Positions 35,611 to 46,910 of a DNA stretch of 64,000 bases are shown piece after piece. Under the pieces are notes generated by a model. That model made no database searches. It saw nothing but the letters and a program-made list of their open reading frames with translations, and had not been told where the DNA came from. The position numbers were made by a program, and so were the translations under genes. Location of the stretch: contig NC_018398.1 in assembly GCF_000208865.1 (NCBI RefSeq), positions 4,358,812 to 4,422,811 on the forward strand, in the 5' to 3' direction. Every line of letters starts with the position of its first letter. Position 1 is the first letter of the stretch. The stretch is from Neospora caninum Liverpool. Its lineage: Eukaryota > Apicomplexa > Conoidasida > Eucoccidiorida > Sarcocystidae.

Positions 35611-38600
35611 ATGGGGAGGAGGAAAAGCGTCCTTTACTTCTACGATGGTGAGATGCTTTTATCGAAAACGCCTCTCGCATGCACACTTCGCATCAACACC
35701 ATCGACAGGACAACTCTAGTGGTACATCTACGTATCTCTTTGCATGCACACATCAAGGTGGTTGTCTTCATTTGCACGCGTCAATGTTTTTACCCCTGAC
35801 TGCCCACTTCAAACATCTATCCCGCGCAGCTATAACAAAACAGACGGATACATCCACATTTTTGGACTGTGTAGGCATGCACACACAGACGTCCATGCCG
35901 ATATCTAGCTCCCTGTATCTGCCTCTACACGTCTCTCGAGCTGCCTGTCTCCATCTACCTCTCAACCTCTCTCTCCCTAGACACACACCATGTCGTATCG
36001 GTATCGGTATCGCTGCTTTTCTTCTCGGTTATCCCATATCTATCTGACTCTTTATCTCCTCACCTGTCCATTTCCTTCTCTTTATCTCTCTGTCTTTTCT
36101 GTGTATGTACCTTTCTATTTATGTCACCGTTTAGCTCTCCCTCTTTGTGTCAGTCGACCTGTCTATCTGTCTCGCTCTACTTCTATCTCTCTCTGCCGCT
36201 GTCTCTCTGTAACTCTTCCTTTCTACGTTTCTGTATCCCTCTACCTCTATCTGTCTTTTCCATCTCTTCTTTTTATCTGGGTGTCCAAAAAAAGTGCAGA
36301 TACGAGGGTACAGTTGCGTGTGTTGCGTCCCTGCGATTGCCTAACTGGAGAGTTGAGGCCCGCTGTGAGGGATACCTTGGCCGTGTTTGCCTGTCCTTTT
36401 CAGACAACATCGGCAATTTCCATTATGGGCCATCGCACCCGATGAAGCCCCACAGAGTGCGGATGACGCACGACTTGATTCAGTGCTACGGCCTCCTTGG
36501 AAGAATGGACATGGCGGTGAGCAAAAGAGCGGTTAGAAAGGAGAATCCTCACGGGAGAAGAGAGGCTCTTCTCTGGACAGGCGCAGATGTGTTTGTCGAT
36601 GTGTGTGTCCCTCTGTCTCAGCAGCTACGGGGGACTGCTTTTGTGAAGAAGAGACGCGCGTGTGAGTGTGCCGAACCGTGGGAAGAAACGAGCGCACGCG
36701 GGGGCGACAGAGCGTTTTCGGCGACTTTTTCTTGCCGCTGTAAACGATGGGTTTTTTGCTGGGTCTTTTCTCACTTTCACTGCTTTGCAGAAACCGCTGC
36801 GTCCCGCCGTCGAGGAACTGACCCGGTTCCACGCGAACGACTACGTCGACTTCCTCCGCTCATCCGCCCAGTCGCGTCTCGAGGCTTCTCTGTCTCCTCG
36901 TCCTTTTCTCTTCTTTTCTCCCTCGCCGGCTGCCACGCGGTCCACGCTGCGGGCCTCGCCTCCACCGCGGTCGGAGACCGCTCCGGCATCGAGAGCCTCT
37001 TCCAGCGCAGGCGCGCCCTCCAGCGTCTCCGTCGCCGACGCTCAGAGCAGCTCCGGCCCGCGAAGTCGCTTGAGTCTTCCGCACCAACTCACGCGCTCTG
37101 CGACCCGGCCAGTGCCGTCCGACGCTGCGGCGCCGCGGGAGACGGCCACGGGTGCGTTGGGCTCCACCGCGAGGGGCCGGGCGTCTCCGGCGTCGGCGCT
37201 TGGCGCCCCAGCAGGGGTGCCGACGAACCGGCCCATCGACCTCGGAGCGGGCGGTTGGAGCCGAGAGGGCGGCGAGAAGCAGGCCGTGAAGGCGGCCGGC
37301 GAGGGGGCGGCCGGCGCGGCGCGCGGGCCCGTTGGGCTCCAAGGCCTGGGCGCGGGCGAGGAGGCAGACGGGACGGGACGGCAGTCTCCGGCGTGGGGTC
37401 CCGGAGGCTCCGGCGCGTGGCCGCCCCCACGGAAGGGCGAAGACACCAATGGGTTGCTCACGTCGGCCGCTTTCGACGAGGTGGAGGCGCCTCCGATGCC
37501 CGTCTCGTCGTCGTATGCTGACCAGATGGCCCGATTCAACGTCGGCGAAGACTGTCCCGTGTTTGACGGGTTGTGGGAATACTGTCAGACGTACAGCGGC
37601 GGCAGCATAGAGGGAGCGCGCCGCGTTGTGAACGGCGAGTACGACTGGGCAATCAACTGGTACGTGGCGGAAATGAAAAACAAAAAAACAGACGCCGAGG
37701 TGAACACCGAGACGGCGTACCTTCCGTGTGCACTGGCTTCCACGCCTTTTTTCGACTTGTGGAGGCAAATCACCCAACAGGAGAGGGCTGTCGGAGAATT
37801 TGGAGAATGTTCGGGTGTCTCACGTTCGGCCTTCGTGCGTTCGTCTGGCCGTTTCCCCTCCTTTTCGTCGCCAAGGAACACTTATGTCCTTCTGTGCATC
37901 TAGGGTGGGTTGCTCATGCTTCGCGCCTGTCTCCTCCGCAGGGCCGGCGGTCTCCACCACGGGAAGAAGCACGAAGCGAGTGGTTTTTGCTACATCAACG
38001 ACTGCGTTTTGGCGGCTCTCGAGTTTCTGCGCTTCAAACACCGCGTCCTGTACGTCGACGTCGACATTCACCATGGCGACGGCGTCGAAGAGGCCTTCTA
38101 CACCTCTCCCAGGTGAGGCCGGTAGGCGGCGCGGCCCCCCCCCCCTCTCGGAAGTTGAGCAGCGGCGGTACCGTTAAGCCCCGTTTCTTGAATCTCACCC
38201 GGACCTGTGTCATGTGTGCTTCAACTTCTCTCCGTTTCTCTCTCACCGTTGCTCTCTCACCGTTTCTCGTTCTTGATGCAGAGTCATGTGCTGTTCCTTC
38301 CACAAGTACGGCGATTACTTTCCGGGAACCGGCGCGCTGGACGACGTTGGAATCGACGAGGGTCTCGGCTACTCAGTCAACGTGCCGCTGAGCGACGGCA
38401 TCGACGACGCCATGTACACGCGGCTCTTTCGACAGGTAGGAAGAAAAGCTCGACTCGGGCCGCGAAGAAGATACGGAACCAAAACGAAAAACGTGGAAAA
38501 AACGGAGACACGTGTCGATAAATCTGTCTCTGCAGGTTATGGACATGGTGATAGACACATACCGACCGGAGGCCGTCGTCCTCCAGTGCGGCGCGGACTC

Positions 38601-41600
38601 GCTCTCAGGCGACCGCCTCGGCTGCTTCAACCTCTCCATCGAAGGTAGGAAACCCTCAGGCCCGTACACACAGTTCTATATAGAGTGTCCCGCCTACAAA
38701 TAGACGCAAATCTGCCCATCTGGGGAGAGATCTTCCAGCCGTCCAAGCATGCACAAGGCTTCCAGTCCCCGACATATCTACACTTGTGATACTCGAGCGT
38801 AGGAATGCATCTCTTCTTAAATATGAATATATATATGTATATATATGTATATATACATGTGTGTGTAGTGATTTGTATGTGAAAAGTCTTCAGATACATC
38901 TCTATGCGTGGATACTGCTGTGTTTAAAATCTCGAGTGATTCTGCATGCGTGTGCCGTCCGTTTCGGCGCGAGCCCCTCAGCTCGGCAGTTCGTAAACAG
39001 ACCGCTTTTGTGCCTGTTTTTTGGAAACACGTAGGCCATAGCGAAGCGGTGCGGTACTTTCGCAGCAAAAACATTCCAGCGGTTTTCCTTGGCGGCGGGG
39101 GGTACACGCTGCGCAATGTCCCTCGGTGCTGGGCGACGGAGACTGGCCACGTTCTTGGCGTGTCGCTGAATCCCAGTAAGCGTCTTCGCGTTAGAAACGC
39201 CGCTGCATCGCGAAAAAACAACCGATGTTTCCCGCCTTTTAGAAAATTCGCGTGCAAATCGCCTTGCGCGTGTGCTCGTGTTCGTTCGCGTTGTCGTCTC
39301 TGTCCCGTCTCTGTCGTCTTTTCGGTTGCCGCGTCTCCCCCTTGCTCCCTGTTTTTCCTCTCACCCCATCCGCCGATCTCGTCTCTCGCCTCGGCGCCCT
39401 CTTTGCCGGTGCTCGACGCGGAAGAACCCGCCACACTGCCTTTTGCATGCGCGACAAACGAAGCGTCGAGGCGTCCTACATCACACCCCCAGGCGCCGGC
39501 GACTGCGTTGCCTGCAGGGGGTTTCGGCTGTCGCCTTTACTCGCTCGTTTTACTAGTAGGGGCTACCCTTTGCGTGGTGTGTCGGGTCGCACGTTAAGAC
39601 CTCACTGTTTCCCTCCCTCTTTCCACGGTTTTACCCCCCTCGCACCTTCCATCTTTTCTCTGCGCGCTCATCTGCACATGTCTCTCGCGCTTGCTGGCTG
39701 TTGGAATGCCATGCGGAAAACGCCAATGCAGATATCCCAGAAGAGAGCGAATACGTCGGCTACTACGGCCCAGACTCAACACTTCACGTGCGGACCTCGA
39801 ACATGGAAAATCGGAATGAAGAAGGCTACATTCAACACGTCGTGTGAGAGACTCACCACCCGCGCCACTCTGGCACATGTGCAGAAATTCCTTCTTCTCG
39901 AGGTCCCACTCGCGTGTATATACAGCAGCAATGCAGGCGCGAATGCACATTTGCGCAGCACCCTCCGGCGTCCTTGGATGCCATGCGACCAAACAGTCTC
40001 TCTGCTCTTCTGTGCATGGAGTAGGGGGGGGGAGTAGGAGGACGCCGTCAGGGGTATTAGGTGTCTATCTCTGCCTTCAACTGTGACCTGATACGTATGT
40101 AGATGGGTGTATTTATGTGTAGAGATGCATGCGTCTCTGCGTAATCGATGTATACGCACTTTCGTGCGATAGGTGTATACATCTGCACGCAACACGCATA
40201 TATATATATATATATACGTATACACTGTGGTGCGATGGTTTTGTCTGTAATCGCTGATGGGGAGTATGATTTCGCGATTGCGTTGGAGAGGGCCTGTGTT
40301 GACGCCTGGTGTCGTCAAGATTTCCTGTTTGCATGCGCCCCGCCGAGCTGTGGGTGGCGTGGATTCTTTTTCTGGATGTCTCTGCTCGTCGTTCTGGACA
40401 GGCGACAGTTGGTTTCTTCTCTTTCGTTTTCAGGCAAAAAATATCGCAGACGCTCAAGGACCACGTTCGTCCTGTCGGCGCTCAGATCAGCGCCAGTAAG
40501 TCGAGCAGTGAAGGGAGAGGAAAGCAACGGGGCTGGAAATAACGGAGAACTTAGAGAGGAAGAACACCCGAGTAGAGGAGACAGAAAAGACGCGCAACGC
40601 ACAAAAAAGCGCGGAGAAACGAAATACACGAAATGCGGGGAAAAGTTAGAGGAGGATACTTTTGTTTGCATAGACCCCCACATTGAAGGAGACGCAAGCG
40701 GGACGGTCGAAACGCTGGGTGCGGGAAACCGAAGACATGCGCATGAACGCTTGCAAGACAGGAAGCGGTGTGTGCATTTATGCATAACCATATGCATACC
40801 TGCAGAAACACAACTCATATATAGATATATGTGCATGCATTTGTATGTGTTCGTATATGTATGCACATTTGTAGAGAGAGGCATACGCAGTTTGGTGGGA
40901 CGAATCGAACAAAAGGTGACAGAAGATCGCGTTTCCTCTTTCTGTGCCTTTCTAGACTTTTCCTTGGACGAAAGCGTCATGGATAAGGGCGAGCGAATTC
41001 GGGCACTCCTCGCCGACAAAGAGGAAGAGAAAGCGAGTACGTGGAAAAACAAACGTCCATCTCTGCGCCGCTCGTCTCTTTCCTGCCGAGACGGCGTCTG
41101 CCCGTCTCGCTCTCTTCGTCTCACCAGCTCTCGACGTGTCTGCCTGTATTCGTATCTATTTCTGTCTGTATCCAGCTATCTACCTGTATCTTTTCTATCC
41201 GGATCCGTTTCTATCCGTTTCTGTCTACATCTATATCTGCATGCGCTTGGCTTTCTGTTTTGTTGCCGCCTGCTCGAGTGCCTGATCACCTTTTTGGCCG
41301 TCGTCTCCTCCCCTGCATTCTCTCTGTTTCCCTGCATTCTCTCTGCCTCTTCTTCTTCTTTCGCCGTGTCGCTCTCTCTGCTACGTCTTTGTTTGTTGCA
41401 CGTTTTGCCGCTGCCTGCTATTTCTCAGTGGACTCGAGTGGAGACGGCGAGGAGGCGGATGGTGTGGGGCTCTTCGAGGACGTCTCAAACAGGAATCGTG
41501 GATAGAACAAGGGAGGGCCTGGCAGCCGAAGCGCGCGACGCAGCACAACCCACCTCACACGCCGCAGACGAGAAGACAGGAAATCACAACAGGGTAGCGC

Positions 41601-42223
41601 GAGGAAAACAGAGAGAAAAAAACAAAGAGAACGGAGACAAGAAAGAGGTCATGTCTGATGGGCAGGACTAACTAAATGTGAGGAGAAACTACACTCAATG
41701 TGAGGAGAAAGACGGGTGAAGTGTGAAGCGCGCTTGAGGAAGCAAGGTATGACGTCTCTAGCCTGTCTGTCCGCTCTTCGTTTCTTGGTCACGGCTCGAG
41801 AAAACGCAGGTTTCTCGTGGAAAAGAACAAGCATTCGAAAAAAGGGGGAATTTGAAGGCGAAGTTCGCTGAGCACCCTGCAGCGGTGGGCGGCAGAGAGC
41901 TGGAAGAGGCGAGGCGGCGTGGTTGAATCAAGGGCGCCTTTTGCTTTTCAGCGAACGACTTTCTTCCTTCTCTTCAAAACCGCGCCGCGGGTTTTCCGGC
42001 CCTGGATCAGACGATCCGTACGTTGAAATCTCAGATCTTATTTGCAAACACGCCGAGACGCCCATCAATTTTTCTGACAGAAACGTTAACTGCTGGAAAC
42101 GGTGTGTCTCCGTTGACGTGGTCAACCCACCTCGGGAAAAGGCCTCTCGCATCGAATCCCGGTAGCGCACTCTCAGAAAAACGGCCAAAATGCTGCCAGC
42201 GGTCCACGGAAACCGGGAGCTAG
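35611..42223 (+). CDS. Class I histone deacetylase (RPD3/HDAC1-like)
   Basis: Zinc-dependent lysine deacetylase, expected in nuclear co-repressor complexes. Eleven exons: 35611-35647, 36404-36516, 36791-37659, 37942-38112, 38282-38435, 38536-38644, 39035-39175, 39732-39843, 40434-40495, 40956-41036, 41952-42223; all GT-AG, phases agree, 706 residues. The ATG lies in CCACCATGGG. Catalytic residues are intact: His345-His346 in GGLHHGKK, zinc ligands Asp381 and His383 in DVDIHHGDG and Asp469 in [12 protein letters not shown], and Tyr508 in GGGGYT. Between FLRS (71-74) and FNVGED (299-304) lie about 224 residues where human HDAC1 has about 15: a low-complexity Ser/Ala/Gly/Pro/Arg insert. The motif reads [10 protein letters not shown] without the Ala-Thr pair of apicomplexan HDAC3, so this is a different class I paralogue (I infer the one called HDAC2). 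The C terminus is a basic tail ending near KRPKCCQRS. The gene is divergent from CBP80. Confidence 0.96.
35648..36403 (+). other. Pyrimidine-rich first intron of the HDAC gene
   Basis: 756-nt intron after a 37-nt coding exon. The plus strand is very C/T-rich from about 35.93 to 36.27 kb, with irregular CTATCT and CTCTCTGT repeats. It contains a TGCATGC at 35741. No coding signal seen. Confidence 0.8.
40198..40216. repeat. (TA)n microsatellite
   Basis: TA run in HDAC intron 8. Confidence 0.9.
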
Positions 42224-43214
42224 ACTATCCAGCAACCGATATGTGTCAATATAAACACCTCTATTTATATGCAGGTCCACCTCGCTTTATCCCTCTCTCT
42301 TTAGAATCCACTGAAGCTACATAACTGTATGTTGATGTTTCTGGAAAGTGCGTAGCACTCGCCTGCGGGTGCATCTAAAGTTAACCGACGGGTTGCGGCG
42401 GCCACGAGAAAACTCGACGGTCGCGTTTCGCCGGTCTAAATGATTCGTATTTTAAAGCATTTCTAGATCCTCGAAGCCAAGAATGGGCTCAGAGCTTCCC
42501 CTGGAGCAAGCCAGGGCCCTTGTGTCGCGACACGTTTGATGCAGGAACGGACAGAAAAACCCGAGTGTCTGCAGGAACAACCGGGTCTTTCAACAGACTC
42601 AACCACGTAGATATATAATGTATATAAATATATATATAAATAAAATATGCATGTGTGAAGGGAGAGAGAGGGCGTGCTGGCTCCGAGAGGAAGAAGTTCC
42701 TCTCTCACGCACGTGCGCTTGCTTTTTCGCGCCGACTCACGGCGTTCGCGGTGTTCAGAAGCCTGCATGCACCCGCAGCCACAAATCACGTCCCCCCCCG
42801 TAGGGAGCGCTGTTCACAAAAAAAAACTGTTCACACCCCTCAAAACCGGTCCGTCCCCATCAAGGGCCCAAAGGAAGAAAAGAGCCTCTGATGAACCAGC
42901 GACAGTGACCCATCTCTGCGTACAGTATTTTCACTTCTTGTAGCGCGACACAAGTGCACCACGCTCAGTCTACACATCAACGTATATATATATATATATA
43001 TATATCGATAGGAATCTACATTGATGTAAATCTAAGGTTTTCCGTATACAGATATATGAATGTATCAGTGTGCCAATATGCGTCTACTGGTTTATAGGTT
43101 GCTTCGTCAGCGGGACTATGCGTGACGGGAGGGGGACACCTAGCGTTTGTGATTGGCGTGGCGACTCCGATTTACAGAACGCTGCAAACCACGGCTCTGC
43201 AAGCAGCGTCGCCG
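42224..43214. other. Region between convergent HDAC and PGES2-like genes
   Basis: Nearly 1 kb that should hold both 3' UTRs. It contains AT-rich simple sequence at about 42.61-42.65 and 42.98-43.01 kb and no reading frame that I can support. The true right boundary depends on where the PGES2-like gene ends. Confidence 0.5.
42983..43005. repeat. (TA)n microsatellite
   Basis: Perfect TA run in the convergent intergenic region. Confidence 0.95.
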
Positions 43215-45461
43215 TCACCGAGCGTGACGACATCTGCCACTGAAGGCGGGAAGTGTATCGACAAATCGGCAGCAAACGTGTCTCACCAGTTGTCCAGCGC
43301 AGGGTTCTTCTGCCGCACTGCCTGCAGCGCCTCTGCGGATCGGAGAGCCCTGAGAAGAAGAGGACAGAGACAGAGAAAAAACCTCAGAGGACGCAGAGAC
43401 TCGGCCTCCGTTTCGCGTGGAACTTGAGGTCTGTCCGGGGTCTGAGCTCAAGCTGAGAACTGGACATCTGCTATAGGGGCCACCGCCTGCATGCATTGCG
43501 ACGCTGGCCATGGCTGTTTTGCATGCGCACACGTGGTTGTTTCGACCTGCGGTGTGTGGGAGCTTCTGTTTTCGAGCAGTCAAAAATAAGGCCAGAAGCG
43601 GGAGAAGCGGAAATCTCGCGCACACAGCGGCGTTCAACTCAGGCTCGGTGTGAATTTTGAGAGCTTCGAAATCGAGTCTCTGTACTGCCTTACTGGCACA
43701 GGCCGTAGACGACGACGTCGGCCATGTCGGGTTCCTGGCCCCCGTGGAAAGGCCCCGACTGTCCGCCGGCGTTTTGCACGCGCTGCATCCATTCGCTGCA
43801 TGCGCTCTCCAGCGCCTGAGCTGGGTCCGTGATGCCTAGCTTCTTCTTCTTCATCCGGGTAACTGCGACGAAGCGGAAAGGAGAGCACGGCAGAGAAAAG
43901 GAGCGACAGGCAGAGCAAGGGAGACCAACGCTGCGCGAATGAAGGCGTGGAGTGCGTGCTAGCAGAAGGCGCGAGGAGGGAGGAGAGAGGAGCGAGACAG
44001 GAGGTCCAGAGATCACGAGGATGATTAACACACCGTGACGTCAACTGCTCGCGACGAGGACGTGGACCCACGAGCAAAAAAATCTTCACAGCGCCCCCAA
44101 AAGTGAAAAAGCCATGCTTGGAAACAGATCCTTTTCTGGTCACCGGGCTGGTGCGCTAGCGAGGGACAGGTGTACACTCTGTACACTCTGTACAGCTGTC
44201 CCTCGCCACAGGACGGGAAATGCCTCGAACCACGCCGACTCACAGAAGCACGCGGGGACATGTATACATCGCCGAAGTTCGAGAGAGTTCCAGGAAGGCA
44301 CCCCTCAGCAGATACGTTCCCACGCCGATAAAAACAGACTGTCTACGAGGCAAACACGCGAGGTCGCACCAGATGACCCAGAACGGGCTGGCCGACTGGC
44401 TGGGGCAGGGCGCCTCAGCGTCCATCCGTTCATCTGTTTCTCTCTTGCCGGCAGCGTTGCAGCAGCGCGCGCGCCAAGTCCATCCGCTGACGCGCTGCGA
44501 AAGTCGCGCTCTGCGCGTTTTGTTGAGCAACAGCGAGAGCCAGGTTGACACAGTACTCTCGGCCGGTGTACAGACACGCAAAAAAAGGCAAAAGGAATGC
44601 AGCGCCTGTGCCGCTGGAGAGAGCCGGGAGGCGACACACATCCCCGATAGCGCGTACCTGCAAACATCACTAGCGGCCCACCGATGCGAACGCTGAGTCT
44701 TTCGAGTGGCGAGAAGTTGCTGAGGGCCGAAATGGAACTAAAGGCCTTCCAGCTGAACGACGCAGAAAGACAAGAAAGCGTCGCCAAAGAAGATGAAAAG
44801 GACGCGACGCAAGAGAGGGAAGATGAGAAGATAAGGAGACGAACGTGAAGCGAGAGAGCGAAAACGGACGAGAAGCGCTACGGGAAGAGACGGACGGGAG
44901 AGAGAGGAAGACGGAGGGCGTTTTTCGTGCCGGCCAGACGTGGACATGCCGCACCTGGATAAAAGCGTTGAATAAAGACAAGCTGGGAAAATGGGCGTGA
45001 GATGTGTGTACGCCCAATCGATGTCGCGCTGCTCCCGGTCGCTCAACTTTCCGGAGACAGCTGTCTCGCCCTCAGCCGCCCGCGGGGTGTACTTGCAGAG
45101 TTCACACACCCGCCGAATGATCTCTCGAGAGTCATTGACCTGGCAGGCGAGGAAAAGACAGAGAGAGAGATTGAGAGACAGAACGAGAAACAGAACAAGA
45201 TAGAAAGAGAGACGGAGAGCGGGCAGCGACGAAGGAGGCGTCTAACGTCGACGAGGCGAAGACAACTGTCGGATAGCATTGCTTTGCAGATAATCCGAGG
45301 CGCTTCAATGAACGAGACAGCGCGTATTTGTGACACATCAGCACACGCCTCTGGATCCAATCTGAACAGGAATGCAGCTACGAGATAGACTTCACATATG
45401 TTCATCTATATATAAATATCTATATATACGCATACATTTATATGCAGCTGTATAGATGCCG

Positions 45462-45494
<33 letters not shown>

Positions 45495-46910
45495 CAGAGA
45501 GAGAGAGAGGAGGGAGAGAGTGACAGAAACAGTGTGCACGCACGCATGCCAATGTCGGAGTGTTTGAGAGGGTGTTGATGTTTCGCATTTTGTGTGTTTT
45601 TTCGCTGTCTGCCTGTGGAGTTCTCGCGGCTCACTTGTTGCCCGTCCAGCAGCGCGATGGGAACCTTCTTGTAGTTTTGGTCTAGGCGAGCGTCGAGGAG
45701 TTCCTTCTTGCTGAAGGGATGTACCTGCGAGGCGGAAAACGTGACGCAACTCATTTGAAAAAGCAGAAGAAAGCGAGGGGAAAGCGAGAGGAAAGCGAGG
45801 GGCGAACCCCGCACATGCGCAGACCAGGCAAAGCGGCAGACAGGCGGAACGCCAGCGGGGAAGGAGGGAAGAAGCAGCGCCGTGAGAGCAGCAAACCACA
45901 GAGACAGAGAGAAGGACAGAGAGAGAAAGAGAGGGAGAGAGAGAAGACAACACCGGGGGCAAAAAGTTGGGACTAAGCGAGAGAAGAGAGGACGGCAGAT
46001 GCAGCGGGACAGTCCTGGACACAGGGAGAGGAACGAGGCAAGAAAGATGTCTGTAGACACCGGAAGAAGAGAAGAAGGAAACAGCCGCAGCTGAAAGATT
46101 CGCCTCCCTATGAGCGTCCGGAAAACTCCGTACCTCGACGGCTTCGTAGGGAAGAGAGAAGAAGTCGAACACTGTGCGCGTGGCGGTGCAATACGGGCAA
46201 ACTGAAGACAGCAGAAAACAGGGGGTGAAGAAGAGGCAAGACGTCTCCGAGACATTTCGCGTGACACCGAAGGGACCAGGACAGAGCGAGGGAGAGAGCG
46301 AATGAGAAAGAATGGGAAAGAGATGAATACAAAGAAGGGCTTTTCCCCCCCCAAGTCACAGGCAGGCACAGAGGCATGGCAAGGCTTTCCTTTCAATATG
46401 GAGAAGCGGCCTGAGTCTCTGTGCGTCGGTCGTTATTTCCGTTTGAACCGCGACAGATTCCCAGGACTGCCAGCCTGGTTTCGCCATGCGGGGGTGAAGC
46501 AAGAACAGGATTTTCCTGCTTGAGGCGAAGAGCTCACCTGTGAACTGAAAGAGAGTCGCGACGCTTGCGTCCTTCTCATCCTTCTCTGTCGTCTCGAGCG
46601 ATCCTGTCGCCTGCGCCGTTGCAAAGGTACGGGAACTCACTTTTCCGACACGAGCAGACGCAGGCGAGAACGAAGCGCCTGACGAGAAAAACGAGAAAGG
46701 CGAGAGCGAGCGAGAGAACGAGACAGAGGGGAAGGAAGAGAGGGAGGGAGCGGGGTGTCTCCTGCCGCAGACAGCGGGGCCTGCGTGGGACAGCTGCCTG
46801 CCGCCGAGACGCTGGACAGCAACCTGCCTGCCGCGCACGAAGGCTTTACCCCCCGAGGCGCAAGAAAGAAGATTGGAGGAAACGCGAGGCGTGAAGGCGG
46901 ATGCCATCAT
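43215..46910 (-). CDS. Prostaglandin E synthase 2-like glutaredoxin/GST protein
   Basis: Chimera of a glutaredoxin-like and a GST C-terminal-like domain, the layout of mPGES-2; prostaglandin synthesis by the parasite protein is not shown by sequence. Minus-strand exons: 46910-46538, 46201-46134, 45724-45635, 45139-44955, 44752-44658, then 43862 leftwards. The first ATG of the open frame is at 46910. Residues 1 to about 110 are rich in Arg, Ser and Ala with few acids, like a mitochondrial presequence. The redox motif is CPYC (Cys126, Cys129), followed by YKKVPIALLDGQQVNDS. The GST part has DIDWAYTHLTPIF, RIGGPLVMF and PFHGGQEPDMADVVVYG. After VVVYGLC the frame meets a stop at 43690, but family-like sequence (AVQRLDFEALKIHTEPEL) resumes one frame away, implying a one-base break near 43695-43696. 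The leftward end at 43215 assumes that shifted frame is used to its stop; without it the protein ends at 43690 (327 residues). Confidence 0.82.
44159..44206. repeat. 11-bp inverted repeat around 9-bp tandem copies
   Basis: GCGAGGGACAG at 44159-44169 is the exact reverse complement of 44196-44206. The 26-nt loop holds TGTACACTC at 44171 and 44180 and a partial third copy. It lies in the intron before the last exon of the PGES2-like gene. Confidence 0.9.
45462..45510. repeat. (TA)n followed by (GA)n
   Basis: TA microsatellite running directly into a GA run, in intron 3 of the PGES2-like gene. Confidence 0.92.

Noticed and set aside
44430..44663. Possible extra exon in the PGES2-like gene (around REYCVNLALAVAQQ)
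   Set aside because: Looks protein-like, but exon 5 (ending VMFA) joins exon 6 (VTRMKKKK) in phase directly and the family has no sequence there; no phase-compatible acceptor fits.
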